Source of the DNA: Clostridium tagluense
GTDB lineage: Bacteria > Bacillota > Clostridia > Clostridiales > Clostridiaceae
Assembly (NCBI RefSeq): GCF_003865095.1
Contig: NZ_BHYK01000006.1
Span: 168,369 to 214,750 of the forward strand
Reading direction: 5' to 3'
DNA length: 46,382 nt
A program made the translations under genes and the position numbers. Each line of letters starts with the position of its first letter. Position 1 is the first letter of the stretch. The notes below the pieces were generated by a model. It made no database searches. It was given only the letters and a program-made list of their open reading frames with translations, and was not told where the DNA came from. Below are positions 1 to 7,728 of this stretch, in pieces.

Positions 1-25
1 CTCTATCCAACTGAGCTAAAGACAC
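1..25 (-). tRNA. tRNA, 5' part only (cut by window edge)
   Basis: Read on the minus strand, this is the 5' acceptor strand followed by a typical D-arm (TAGCTCAGTTGGATAGAG). The anticodon lies outside the window, so the amino acid cannot be read. The order Pro-Gly-Arg is common in clostridial tRNA clusters, which makes Arg a guess only. It is the third tRNA of the operon that starts with tRNA-Pro. Confidence 0.8.
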
Positions 26-54
26 TTGTGTATTTATTATATGCCTAAGCATAT

Positions 55-128
55 TGGAGCGGGTAGAGGGAATCGAACCCTCGTAATTAGCTTGGAAGGC
101 TAACACTCTACCATTGAGTTATACCCGC
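55..128 (-). tRNA. tRNA-Gly(TCC)
   Basis: A full cloverleaf can be traced: a 7-bp acceptor stem GCGGGTA/TACCCGC, a D-arm CTCAATGGTAGAG, an anticodon loop CTTCCAA (anticodon TCC) and a T-arm GAGGGTTCGATTCCCTC. The 3' CCA is encoded. It lies 14 bases downstream of tRNA-Pro in the same transcript. Confidence 0.96.
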
Positions 129-142
129 GTATTATTTTTTAA

Positions 143-218
143 TGGTCGGGGTGACAGGGATTGAACCTGCGACCTCATGGTCCCAAACCACGCGCGCTCC
201 CAGCTGCGCTACACCCCG
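143..218 (-). tRNA. tRNA-Pro(TGG)
   Basis: A complete cloverleaf on the minus strand: acceptor CGGGGTG/CACCCCG, D-arm GCGCAGCTGGGAGCGC, anticodon loop TTTGGGA (anticodon TGG) and T-arm CAGGTTCAATCCCTG. CCA is encoded. It is the first tRNA of the leftward tRNA operon. Confidence 0.96.
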
Positions 219-314
219 ATATACATTAAGTCTTTATAAAACTATTAAATACGCTAAATTTACTCTAACCTCATAAACTTTTGTTTTTAATGTTTTTTTG
301 TGACGACATGGATT

Positions 315-343
315 ATTGTACACCACATATACTAATACGTCAA
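315..343 (-). promoter_or_regulatory. sigma-A promoter of the tRNA operon
   Basis: On the minus strand, TTGACG (338-343) and TACAAT (315-320) are separated by exactly 17 bases. Each hexamer differs from the consensus at one position. Transcription would start near 308 and run through a leader of about 90 bases into tRNA-Pro. No other gene lies between. Confidence 0.75.
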
Positions 344-430
344 TACTTTTTCAAAGTTTTTCTCTTGAATATTTAAATAAGTTTTACCAAAGCATCTTTT
401 TTTTGTTTTAACACGTAATTAAAGGCTATT

Positions 431-460
431 AAAAAAACTGTAGTTTTGAAGGTACAGTTT
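431..460 (-). terminator. weak intrinsic terminator after yfcE-like gene
   Basis: An 8-bp inverted repeat AAACTGTA/TACAGTTT (453-460 with 435-442) with a 10-base loop is followed on the minus strand by a run of T. The stem is AT-rich, so termination may be partial. It lies about 25 bases after the phosphodiesterase stop codon. Confidence 0.5.
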
Positions 461-483
461 TAAAAAACTATTTACAAAAAAAA

Positions 484-954
484 CTAAATTCTTATTAAAT
501 TAGGTCCTATGGATTCCCCCTGGATATCTATAATAGCAAAGCTCGGGGCTGCATCTCTTGGCTCCGATGCGCTGCCAGGATTTATATACCATATCCCTTC
601 TTCAAAATCTATTTTCCCAATATGAGTGTGACCATATAGAACTATATTAGCTCCTGTTTCTAGAGCCTTATATCTTAATTTTAACAATCCTTCTTTTACA
701 TTATACCTATGACCATGAGTTAAGAAAATCCTTTTTCCACAAATATCTTCTACCCTATCATAGGGCGTACTTGTAGAAAAATCACAATTGCCTTTCACAC
801 TAATTATTCTTCCCTTAAAATACTTCTCTATAATTAATATATCATCTACATTATCACCTAAATGTATAATCACGTCTAATGCCTTTATTTTGCCTGCTAG
901 CTGCTCTATGCAGCTAGCATTCCTATGTGTGTCACTTATAACACCTATACGCAT
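484..954 (-). CDS. YfcE/MJ0936-family metallophosphodiesterase
   Basis: This 156-aa protein is a small calcineurin-like phosphoesterase. The metal-binding motifs are in order: GVISDTHRN near residue 4, HLGDNVDD near 31, KGNCD near 54, LTHGHRYNV near 78, and LYGHTHIGK near 106 (the GHTH motif). Family members hydrolyse phosphodiester bonds with two metal ions in the cytoplasm; the natural substrate is usually unknown. The length is normal for the family. The ATG has a good ribosome binding site (AGAGGGTGA). It follows rdgB by 31 bases and is probably the last gene of a three-gene operon (HypE-like, rdgB, this gene). Confidence 0.88.
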   Translation of the reverse strand: MRIGVISDTHRNASCIEQLAGKIKALDVIIHLGDNVDDILIIEKYFKGRIISVKGNCDFSTSTPYDRVEDICGKRIFLTHGHRYNVKEGLLKLRYKALETGANIVLYGHTHIGKIDFEEGIWYINPGSASEPRDAAPSFAIIDIQGESIGPNLIRI

Positions 955-985
955 TTAAAATCACCCTCTTTATTAATATTCGACC

Positions 986-1582
986 CTATATTAATTTTTC
1001 AAGCTCACTTTTTAATTTATCTAATGCCCTTCCCCTATGACTAATAGAATTTTTTTCCTTAGTGCTTATCTGTGCAAAAGTTTTATTAAATTCTTTCACA
1101 AAAAATAGTGGATCGTATCCAAAGCCTTCTTCCTCTCTAAATTCAGCTGTAATCATTCCTTCTACTTCCCCTTGCACTTTTACTATTTTATCTTCATTAA
1201 CAATAAGTACCATTGCGCAAATGAACTTAGCTTTTCTCTGTGACTCTTTAGCACCATCTAAAAGATATAATAATTTTTCATTATTTGCTTTAGTATCTCC
1301 ATGAACACCTGCAAACCTAGCTGAAAAAACGCCTGGCTCACCATTTAATGATTCCACTGATAAGCCTGAGTCATCTGCAAGTACCATATTACCATCAGCT
1401 ATTTTAAAAATTTCACTGGCTTTTATCTCTGCATTGTCCATAAAGGTACTTCCCGTTTCCTCTACATCAATATTAATTTTAGCTTCTTTCAAAGATAATA
1501 CTTCAAAAGGAAATTGTGATAACATTTCCTTTATCTCTATAACTTTATGATCATTATTACTAGCAACTATTAATTTTTTCAT
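986..1582 (-). CDS. rdgB: XTP/dITP diphosphatase (RdgB/Ham1 family)
   Basis: This 198-aa cytoplasmic enzyme hydrolyses ITP, XTP and their deoxy forms to monophosphates, keeping damaged purines out of DNA and RNA. The family signatures are present: SNNDHKVIEI at the N-terminus, MDNAEIKA near 49, LADDSGLSV near 68 (catalytic acidic residues), GVFSARFAG near 84, EGFGYDPLFF near 152 and SHRGRAL near 181. Length is typical. GAGGAGGAAA precedes the ATG. In many Firmicutes rdgB is next to a yfcE-type gene, as here. Confidence 0.96.
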   Translation of the reverse strand: MKKLIVASNNDHKVIEIKEMLSQFPFEVLSLKEAKINIDVEETGSTFMDNAEIKASEIFKIADGNMVLADDSGLSVESLNGEPGVFSARFAGVHGDTKANNEKLLYLLDGAKESQRKAKFICAMVLIVNEDKIVKVQGEVEGMITAEFREEEGFGYDPLFFVKEFNKTFAQISTKEKNSISHRGRALDKLKSELEKLI

Positions 1583-1617
1583 TTTTTTCCTCCTCGTAGT
1601 TTCCTAATTGTAAATAA

Positions 1618-2592
1618 CTATATACTAAATAACTCATCTCTAGTAGGTGGCAAAACATCTTTTTGGATCTCATCTGTTACTAATATACCTCTAGATTCAG
1701 TTATATTTCCTATTACTGTAGCTTGTATTCCTTTACTAATTAATTCCTCTACTAGTTTTTTTCCACAAGTAGCAGTTATTAACATGCTTCCTGAGGATAT
1801 AAACTTCAAAGGATCAATATTAAGTCTTTCACAAATTTTAATTGTAATATCACTAATTGGCATTTTATTATTATATACCTTAAAGCCTAAATTACTAGCC
1901 TCTGCAACCTCCCACAAGGCTCCAAGCACTCCACCCTCTGTTATATCATGCATTGAATTAACACCAAGCTCTCCAGCTATACGACCCTCATTAACCACAC
2001 TAATACTATTCACATAGTCTTTTGCTTGTTCTATTTCCTTATGAGTTAAAAGATCTCTTACCCTATCTAGGTGATCATTTACTATAATTGAAGTTCCTTC
2101 CATGCATAATAGTTTGGTAACAACAATTTCATCTCCAAGCTTTGCTCCTGAAGTTGCAACTGCACCACATGCTTTTCCTTTACCTATTGCTGTACAGGAA
2201 ACTACTATTCTATTCACAGCGGCCGTAACCTCAGTATGCCCGCCTAATATTTCCACGTTAAGTTTTTTTGTTTCTTCATCAATTTCTCGCATAATATTTT
2301 TTATGTCTTGAAGGGTGGATGTAGGCGGCACAAGAATCGTAACTAAAATACCTACAGGTTCAACTCCACAAGAAGCTATATCGTTGCAGTTTATATTAAC
2401 TGCCAATTTACCTATATTTTTATCTGCTCCTGTTATTGGGTCAGTGGATACTACGCACTCATATTCGCCAAAATTTATGACACTGCAGTCTTCTCCTATT
2501 CCGCTTCTAATTCTTACGTCACCTCTAACAACACTTTTATTATTGTCGATTATTTGTTTTAAATCATCCCAATTTAATTTTCCAATTTTCAT
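1618..2592 (-). CDS. AIR synthase-related protein (HypE-like)
   Basis: This 324-aa protein has the PurM/HypE two-domain fold. Its N-terminal half carries GIGEDCSVI near 32, STDPITG near 50, a segment NINCNDIASCGVEPVG near 66 typical of the family, and GGHTEVT near 117. The C-terminal half has the Gly-rich DITEGGVLGALWEVAE near 215. Family members bind ATP and activate carbonyl or amide groups. HypE proper makes the cyanide ligand of NiFe hydrogenase and ends in a conserved Cys, which is absent here (the end is DELFSI). No hyp or hydrogenase gene is nearby, so this is a HypE-like paralogue of unknown substrate. The ATG has an AGAAAGGAAG ribosome binding site. Confidence 0.8.
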   Translation of the reverse strand: MKIGKLNWDDLKQIIDNNKSVVRGDVRIRSGIGEDCSVINFGEYECVVSTDPITGADKNIGKLAVNINCNDIASCGVEPVGILVTILVPPTSTLQDIKNIMREIDEETKKLNVEILGGHTEVTAAVNRIVVSCTAIGKGKACGAVATSGAKLGDEIVVTKLLCMEGTSIIVNDHLDRVRDLLTHKEIEQAKDYVNSISVVNEGRIAGELGVNSMHDITEGGVLGALWEVAEASNLGFKVYNNKMPISDITIKICERLNIDPLKFISSGSMLITATCGKKLVEELISKGIQATVIGNITESRGILVTDEIQKDVLPPTRDELFSI

Positions 2593-2685
2593 ATAAATTC
2601 TTCCTTTCTAATTTTATAAAACTAGCACATTTTAACAATTGTAATCATATTATCTATATAAGGACTAATTTATGGTGGTGATATT

Positions 2686-4065
2686 TTGAAATTTCTAGGA
2701 CCTTTTTTAAGAATCAATACATTAAGCCAAAATAACATAAAAAATCAATTCTTTTACTTATCAAAAGAATCATTAAAAGATATAGTTTTCGACTCTAAAT
2801 GTGGGATATATATTCCCGCACGGGATTTAAAATCTAAATCTTTTTCTAAGATTGATATTAACACAATTAATTTAAATTCTCCACTTTTATGTATTTATAA
2901 AAAAGCAGATGCTAAATTAAAGTCGCAAGACGGCACGTTACTTTGGAATGAAAACAAGGTAAAAAAAGAAATAACCATTAACAGCAATGCCTTCATGACT
3001 TTATCACTTTTAGAGCTTGTGGACTATTATAGTAACTTTAAGAACATTGATAATTCCAAATATGCTTTAAGCCCTTTGTACCTTAAGCTATGCAAAGAAC
3101 AATTAGAATTTTATGCTTCTTATTTTCGAAATAAAGATGGGCTCTTTGTTGATAAAGTGGATTTAACTGATCCCATGAACCAAGAATTTAATTTTGAAAA
3201 TAAAAACAATAAATTTAAATTTTCTGATCAAGCTTTCATGATGGCTGCTTACTACAAATATTCTTCTTATGATAAAGATAACCTTGAACACGAGTATGAA
3301 AAATTTGCTCTGGATATCCTAAATATGTTTATTCAATATAAAGAAGAAATTTATAATGTTTCTTTTGAGGAGCTCAACAAGATATGTCTCGCCTTAAACG
3401 TTTTCTACAAATACTCTGGTCTAGAAAAATGCGAAAATTTATTGCTAGATTTTTCAGACTTACTTATAGAGCAATATAATACTAAGCCCTCTATAATTAT
3501 TAATGCCAAATTGGATTATTCCTGTATGCTTTTTATAAACTGCACACTTTTATATAATAATACTTCATTGCACAAATTTAAAGCCACTAGCGATGATCTA
3601 TATGAAAAGCTCACAAAATTATATGAAAGTAATAAAGGTATTTTACTAAAGGAAAGTAATGATAAAGAAATAAATTACACTTGTGATGAACTCTTACTAT
3701 ATATGTATAGCTTAATGATTTATTCTAATTTTAATAATGTGGAAGAAAATTCTTATATGCTTCAAGATATTTTTAAACATCAAATAATAGACTCTGGCCT
3801 AGTTTTAAGTTGGCCTGATTCTCCTTCTTTAGATAGTACGGAGCACTACAGAAATTTTTCACTAAAATCAGAAGACTTACTCCAAGAAGAAGATTTTAGA
3901 ATGTCTACTATAGCAACCCCTGAAAGTAATGAGCTAGCGTCTGTCTTCATTAAAAACGTGGTATATAATAAACGAAAAGATACCTTTAAACAAAGTAAAT
4001 CATCTTTTGATAGCAGTAAAAATATGTTTCTATTCTTCTTAACAATATTTTTCCGAAATCAATAA
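2686..4065 (+). CDS. unrecognised 459-aa cytoplasmic protein
   Basis: I do not recognise the family. A TTG start fits the ribosome binding site GGTGGTGAT just upstream. There is no signal peptide or clear membrane span. After a mixed first 100 residues the protein is mostly helical, with repeated Tyr/Phe-rich helices such as SDQAFMMAAYYKYS near 180 and RNKDGLFVDKVD just before it. Pairs of helices with DQA-type motifs occur in alpha/alpha-toroid enzymes, but that resemblance is weak inference. It is one of the few rightward genes, diverges from the HypE-like gene across a 93-base spacer, and ends 25 bases before the palindromic repeat at 4091. Confidence 0.8.
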   Translation: MKFLGPFLRINTLSQNNIKNQFFYLSKESLKDIVFDSKCGIYIPARDLKSKSFSKIDINTINLNSPLLCIYKKADAKLKSQDGTLLWNENKVKKEITINSNAFMTLSLLELVDYYSNFKNIDNSKYALSPLYLKLCKEQLEFYASYFRNKDGLFVDKVDLTDPMNQEFNFENKNNKFKFSDQAFMMAAYYKYSSYDKDNLEHEYEKFALDILNMFIQYKEEIYNVSFEELNKICLALNVFYKYSGLEKCENLLLDFSDLLIEQYNTKPSIIINAKLDYSCMLFINCTLLYNNTSLHKFKATSDDLYEKLTKLYESNKGILLKESNDKEINYTCDELLLYMYSLMIYSNFNNVEENSYMLQDIFKHQIIDSGLVLSWPDSPSLDSTEHYRNFSLKSEDLLQEEDFRMSTIATPESNELASVFIKNVVYNKRKDTFKQSKSSFDSSKNMFLFFLTIFFRNQ

Positions 4066-4090
4066 TATTAAATCTGTTTGGCTACAGTAG

Positions 4091-4236
4091 TTTTTCTTAG
4101 ATTATGCTAACAAAAGTATATATTGCATAGAATGCGTTAATAAGCTTTAGTAATTCTAATTTATTTTAGAATTACTTAGAGTCATGAATGCATTTTAGCA
4201 ATATATACTTTTCCTTATAGCATAATATAATAAAAA
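4091..4236. repeat. palindromic MITE-like element, short copy A
   Basis: The outer arms TTTTTCTTAGATTATGCT (4091-4108) and AGCATAATATAATAAAAA (4219-4236) form an imperfect inverted repeat. They continue inwards with AAAAGTATATATTGC against GCAATATATACTTTT. The centre is a second hairpin, AGTAATTCTAA against TTTTAGAATTACT. The same arms, with a longer middle, recur at 40624-40854. There is no coding frame inside. It resembles a miniature inverted-repeat transposable element. It lies right after the stop codons of two convergent genes (4065 on plus, 4255 on minus), so it could also act as a 3' hairpin for both. Confidence 0.75.
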
Positions 4237-4254
4237 TCGCTTAGTTCCTAATTT

Positions 4255-4356
4255 CTACTTGGTTATCTCTATTTCCTCTAATCTTTTCACTATATGTTTG
4301 AACCCCTTCTGTAGTTTTATTGTTATTTCATTTAAAATACTTTTCAATGCATCCAC
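4255..4356 (-). CDS. 33-aa amphipathic peptide
   Basis: A GTG start at 4356 is preceded by a run of seven G (4363-4369) six bases away, a very strong ribosome binding site. The frame ends in TAG. The peptide begins MDALKSILNE and ends LEEIEITK. Leu, Ile, Val and Phe recur every three to four positions, with Lys and Glu between, as expected of one amphipathic helix; there is no cleavable signal. It has its own promoter at 4409-4437. Nothing here identifies a family. It could be a membrane-active or regulatory peptide, or a leader. A strong ribosome site plus promoter favours real expression. Confidence 0.6.
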   Translation of the reverse strand: MDALKSILNEITIKLQKGFKHIVKRLEEIEITK

Positions 4357-4408
4357 TAATTTCCCCCCCTTTAATTTTCTTACAACTTGATATGATCTAC
4401 AACTTCCA

Positions 4409-4437
4409 ATTATATCACAATAGTGTAAAAATGTAAT
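4409..4437 (-). promoter_or_regulatory. promoter of the 33-aa peptide gene
   Basis: On the minus strand the -10 box TATAAT (4409-4414) has the extension TGA in front (extended -10). The -35-like box ATTACA (4432-4437) is 17 bases upstream. A 7-8-7 inverted repeat TTTAACA/TGTTAAA at 4449-4470 sits just upstream and could be an activator or repressor site (inference). Confidence 0.6.
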
Positions 4438-4480
4438 ACTTTTTATGATTTAACATATATTGGTGTTAAATTAAAGGTAT

Positions 4481-4526
4481 AAAAACACAGCCTAAGTTTA
4501 TTGCAACTTTTTAAGGCTGTGTTTTA
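4481..4526. terminator. bidirectional intrinsic terminator
   Basis: A perfect 12-bp stem AAAACACAGCCT (4482-4493) and AGGCTGTGTTTT (4514-4525) is flanked by A and T runs on both sides. On the minus strand it ends the OppA-like gene, about 100 bases after its stop codon. Confidence 0.8.
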
Positions 4527-4622
4527 TTTATAGTTATTTTTTAATAAGTTCCACCTTATTAAATCGAGTAATAACGCAATTGTTATTAAATTCATTTAAA
4601 GTAAGTTGCCCCCCAACTTCCT

Positions 4623-6287
4623 CTACTTTGTCACAGTAGCATCCTCTTTATAAGCATAATCAAATATTAAATTCCCACCTTTAGTGGTATAAATATCTTT
4701 AACATTTTCTTTCTTACAAATAACTGTATTAACTATGTATACAGGTATACATGGCAAATCTTTTGCTAATATTTCTTGTGCTTCATTATAGAGTTTTATT
4801 TTGTTTTTTTTATCCTTCTCTAGTAGCGCACTTTTAATTATTTTATCATATTCTAAATCCTTGTATCCATAAATGTTATAGCTTGAGCTGGATGTCCATC
4901 TTGAAAGTAATTTATAAATATCTCCATATTCTTCATCAATTCTTGAGAATAATATATTATAGTCTCCCTGCTTTGTGACTTTATTAAGTTCATCTTTTGC
5001 ATATCCTTTGCAAACTACATTTACATCTAAATAATCTTTTAAATCTAAATATCCTTTAATCTTTTTAGCTATTTCATCTAAGTTTTCTTTAATGTTTTTA
5101 GCTATCTCTTTTGCTATCCTATCATCAAGGTTTTTATTTTCATATACTATAATTAATTCTGCTTTCTTTTCATAGTTGTGGGTCTTTAAATACTCCTTTA
5201 AATATTTTGCACCTTTATCTTTACTCCCGAACACATCAAATATCGGTTTACTACTATCCTCATTAACCACGCTAGAAGTGGTATAATTTATTGCTGGAAC
5301 CGCCAAATCTTTTGATATAGTTTGTATAATAAATTCCTTAGATATTATTGCACTAATTGCATTTCTAAAATTATTATCTTTCACTGTATCTTTAGTATTT
5401 AAATTAAAAGTTAGATAATACATGCTCTTTGTAGGCACAGCTATAGTTTTCTTTTTTATATTAAGAGATTTTCCTTCGCTTATTGGTGGACTAACAAATA
5501 CATCAATCTTCGAGGTATCACTAACCCTAGTAGTTTCAAAGTCTGCTAATGTTTTTTCCTCATCCTTTATAGTTGTAAACAGCATTTCATTGCTAACAAT
5601 CTCACTTTTCCTCCAATACTTTTCATTCCTTAATAGATATATTTCTCCATATTCATTTATCTCTTTTATAATGAATGGACCGCTATATTGAATGTCTTCG
5701 TAGCTATTTTTCCAGTTTCTCTTATTCATATTAGTTTCCCTTAAAGTGAAAACTGGATTACTAAGAATATTTAGAAAATAATCATTAGGACTATTTAGTC
5801 TTATCTCTAAAGTTAAATCATCCTTTGCTGAAATAGCAACTTTGTCAGATTTTACTTTTCCCATGCTAAAATCCTTAGCTCCAAATATACAGTATAATTG
5901 CTCAGCAAATACATTGTTTTTTTCCAATAGAATATTGTGAAAAAGCCTTACAAAATCTATGGCTTTTATAGACTTTCCATCGCTATAATGAAGGTCCTTT
6001 CTTAATTTAAAGGTATACCCTATTTTATCTACTGAAATATCAAATCTTTCTGCCATAGCAGGGACTAATTCTCCATATTTATCTTCACGTACCAACCCTT
6101 CAAATAAGGCTAACAACAAATCTTTTTCTCTGACATTATCACTATTTAGCATTAACAAATCTGAAGGCACCTCTCCCAAGTTATAAACTAAATATTTTCT
6201 AGAATTTGTAGGCTTTACTTTCTTCTCAACACATCCGCTACTTAACATCATTATAAAAATTAATATTATGCATAATAACCTTTTCAT
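4623..6287 (-). CDS. OppA/DppA-type peptide ABC transporter substrate-binding lipoprotein
   Basis: This is a 554-aa extracytoplasmic solute-binding protein of the peptide/nickel family (SBP_bac_5). It starts MKRLLCIILIFIMM and has the lipobox LSSGC at about 18-22, so it should be lipid-anchored on the outer face of the membrane. The family hallmark YTFKLRKDLHYSDGKSIKA lies near residues 85-103, followed by IDFVRLFH. The ATG at 6287 is chosen because GGAGGT lies just before it; an upstream in-frame TTG overlaps that site. No permease or ATPase genes adjoin, so it is an orphan binding protein that may serve a distant Opp system or act as a peptide sensor. Confidence 0.88.
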   Translation of the reverse strand: MKRLLCIILIFIMMLSSGCVEKKVKPTNSRKYLVYNLGEVPSDLLMLNSDNVREKDLLLALFEGLVREDKYGELVPAMAERFDISVDKIGYTFKLRKDLHYSDGKSIKAIDFVRLFHNILLEKNNVFAEQLYCIFGAKDFSMGKVKSDKVAISAKDDLTLEIRLNSPNDYFLNILSNPVFTLRETNMNKRNWKNSYEDIQYSGPFIIKEINEYGEIYLLRNEKYWRKSEIVSNEMLFTTIKDEEKTLADFETTRVSDTSKIDVFVSPPISEGKSLNIKKKTIAVPTKSMYYLTFNLNTKDTVKDNNFRNAISAIISKEFIIQTISKDLAVPAINYTTSSVVNEDSSKPIFDVFGSKDKGAKYLKEYLKTHNYEKKAELIIVYENKNLDDRIAKEIAKNIKENLDEIAKKIKGYLDLKDYLDVNVVCKGYAKDELNKVTKQGDYNILFSRIDEEYGDIYKLLSRWTSSSSYNIYGYKDLEYDKIIKSALLEKDKKNKIKLYNEAQEILAKDLPCIPVYIVNTVICKKENVKDIYTTKGGNLIFDYAYKEDATVTK

Positions 6288-6423
6288 AATTACCTCCAAT
6301 TGGGTCTTATTAAAAGTATTAACCTTTCATGTATGAAGTAATCATATTTGTAATAAAAAGATTGAAATTCTATTTAAAGTCATGAACTTATGGCTGTTAC
6401 TGAAAAAACTCTTAATCATTGTG

Positions 6424-6454
6424 TTAGCTTTTTGTACTTTAATTATGCTATAAT
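6424..6454 (+). promoter_or_regulatory. extended -10 promoter for 6513 gene
   Basis: TGCTATAAT (6446-6454) is an extended -10 box. The best -35 is weak (TTAGCT at 6424, spacer 19), which is tolerated for extended -10 promoters. The transcript would begin about 50 bases upstream of the ATG. Confidence 0.5.
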
Positions 6455-6512
6455 ATACACATATATATTTACATAATTTATGTAATTAAAAGGTATATAG
6501 GGGGAATTTTTT

Positions 6513-6746
6513 ATGCTAATCTTAACTATTAAAATAATTGCTATATGTGCCATGTTAACTTTTATGTTTATCGGAATTTGGGGTTTCATTTTATTAATTA
6601 AAATATATGACCAGTTAAGATATAAAAATTATTTAATGGAGAAACTTATACAAAGCACCTCTAAATTATCTTTAACCCATGAAAATATAGCCCAACCTAA
6701 AAAGGATATTGAAACTTACGATACTTTCAATCTCACTGAAAAATAA
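6513..6746 (+). CDS. small single-pass membrane protein, unknown
   Basis: A 77-aa protein with one long hydrophobic segment (about residues 2-30, containing IIAICAMLTFMFIGIWGF) followed by a basic Tyr-rich stretch and a polar tail of about 45 residues. The arrangement predicts an N-terminal anchor with the tail probably in the cytoplasm (Lys/Arg just after the span). AGGGGGAA precedes the ATG. It is flanked by a promoter and a terminator, so it is its own transcription unit. I do not recognise the family. Confidence 0.72.
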   Translation: MLILTIKIIAICAMLTFMFIGIWGFILLIKIYDQLRYKNYLMEKLIQSTSKLSLTHENIAQPKKDIETYDTFNLTEK

Positions 6747-6764
6747 ATATTAGACCTTAACATA

Positions 6765-6795
6765 AAAAAAGACGCCATTTGACGTCTTTTTATTT
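6765..6795. terminator. bidirectional intrinsic terminator
   Basis: The stem AAAAGACG (6767-6774) and CGTCTTTT (6783-6790) has an 8-base loop, with an A run before and a T run after. It serves the small membrane protein gene on plus and the secreted protein gene on minus. Confidence 0.85.
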
Positions 6796-6840
6796 ATAAA
6801 CTATTATAAATATCTAGGGGTTATTTACTAAGCCCATAAA

Positions 6841-7611
6841 TTAATTTATTGCTGCTGTATCTTTTACTACTGGTGTTGCAGCCGGTTCTGCATTTGGTGC
6901 TACTTCCTTTACTACTGGTGATGTAACTAGTTCTGTAGCCGGTACTACTTCCTTTACCACCGGAATATCTTTTGTTGGTACTGGTGTTGGCACTGTTGTA
7001 GTTGTTGGTGTTACTATTGGCGTCGTCACTGGTATTGGTTTTGGCGTTGGTGTTGGTGTTGCTGGTGTTGCTGGTGGTGTTGCTGGTGTCAATATGACTT
7101 TAATTATTTTGTCTATATCACCATTTAATTTTACTAACTTTGCATTTCTGTCCTTTAATTTTGTTATATGGGCATCTAGAACTTTTTCAAAGTTTTTCTC
7201 TCCTTCGTTTATTAACTTTAATTCAATACCTTTACCCAAAATTTTAAACCTTTCTTTTAATGATTTTTTTTGTTCTTCTATTTTATCTATCTTATTTTTT
7301 TTCACAACACTTCCTACTTTAATTAGCTTTACATCTATCTGTTTTTTAAGTTCATAATTAGCCATTTCTAGGCCTTTTATTTGATTCTTTTTAAAAGTTA
7401 TTTCTGTTTTAAATTCTACATTACTTTTAGGCTTTTCCTGATTTTTCCTACCCACTATATTTTTAAGGTTTTGTAAATCAGTTGCTAGTTTTTGTTCTAA
7501 CTTATTTGGATGTTCTATTATTTTTAGAGTCCTAGCACTAACTGTTAGTGTTGGTACTGTAAATGATGACACTGCAATTGCTATTACTAAGTTACACATT
7601 TTTTTATTCAT
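6841..7611 (-). CDS. secreted coiled-coil protein with Pro/Thr-rich repeat tail
   Basis: This 256-aa protein begins with a signal peptide (MNKKMCNLVIAIAVSSFTVP, cleavage likely after VSA near 26). Residues about 30-170 are Lys/Glu-rich and helical, probably coiled coil. Residues 175-215 are a low-complexity TPATPATPTPTPKP-type linker. The last 40 residues contain three copies of a unit beginning PVVKEV/PVVKDT. There is no sorting motif or choline- or wall-binding module. The architecture suggests a cell-surface or exported protein, perhaps a spacer through the wall. The ribosome site AAGGGGGAG is strong. An 18-bp perfect palindrome lies just upstream. Function unknown. Confidence 0.8.
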   Translation of the reverse strand: MNKKMCNLVIAIAVSSFTVPTLTVSARTLKIIEHPNKLEQKLATDLQNLKNIVGRKNQEKPKSNVEFKTEITFKKNQIKGLEMANYELKKQIDVKLIKVGSVVKKNKIDKIEEQKKSLKERFKILGKGIELKLINEGEKNFEKVLDAHITKLKDRNAKLVKLNGDIDKIIKVILTPATPPATPATPTPTPKPIPVTTPIVTPTTTTVPTPVPTKDIPVVKEVVPATELVTSPVVKEVAPNAEPAATPVVKDTAAIN

Positions 7612-7634
7612 AATAATACTCCCCCTTGTTTTTT

Positions 7635-7652
7635 GATAGTGTTAACACTATC
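7635..7652. promoter_or_regulatory. 18-bp perfect palindrome upstream of the secreted protein gene
   Basis: GATAGTGTTAACACTATC is an exact palindrome, 24 bases before the ATG of the secreted protein gene and just upstream of its ribosome binding site. It may be a dimeric repressor operator or, in mRNA, a hairpin controlling translation. There is no T run on the minus strand, so it is not a terminator for that gene. Confidence 0.5.
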
Positions 7653-7728
7653 TTTGTTTTATTTAAAAAAACATTTAAATATTCACATTACATCACCCCC
7701 TTTTACCCTTGTAAATCAATTTATTTTT

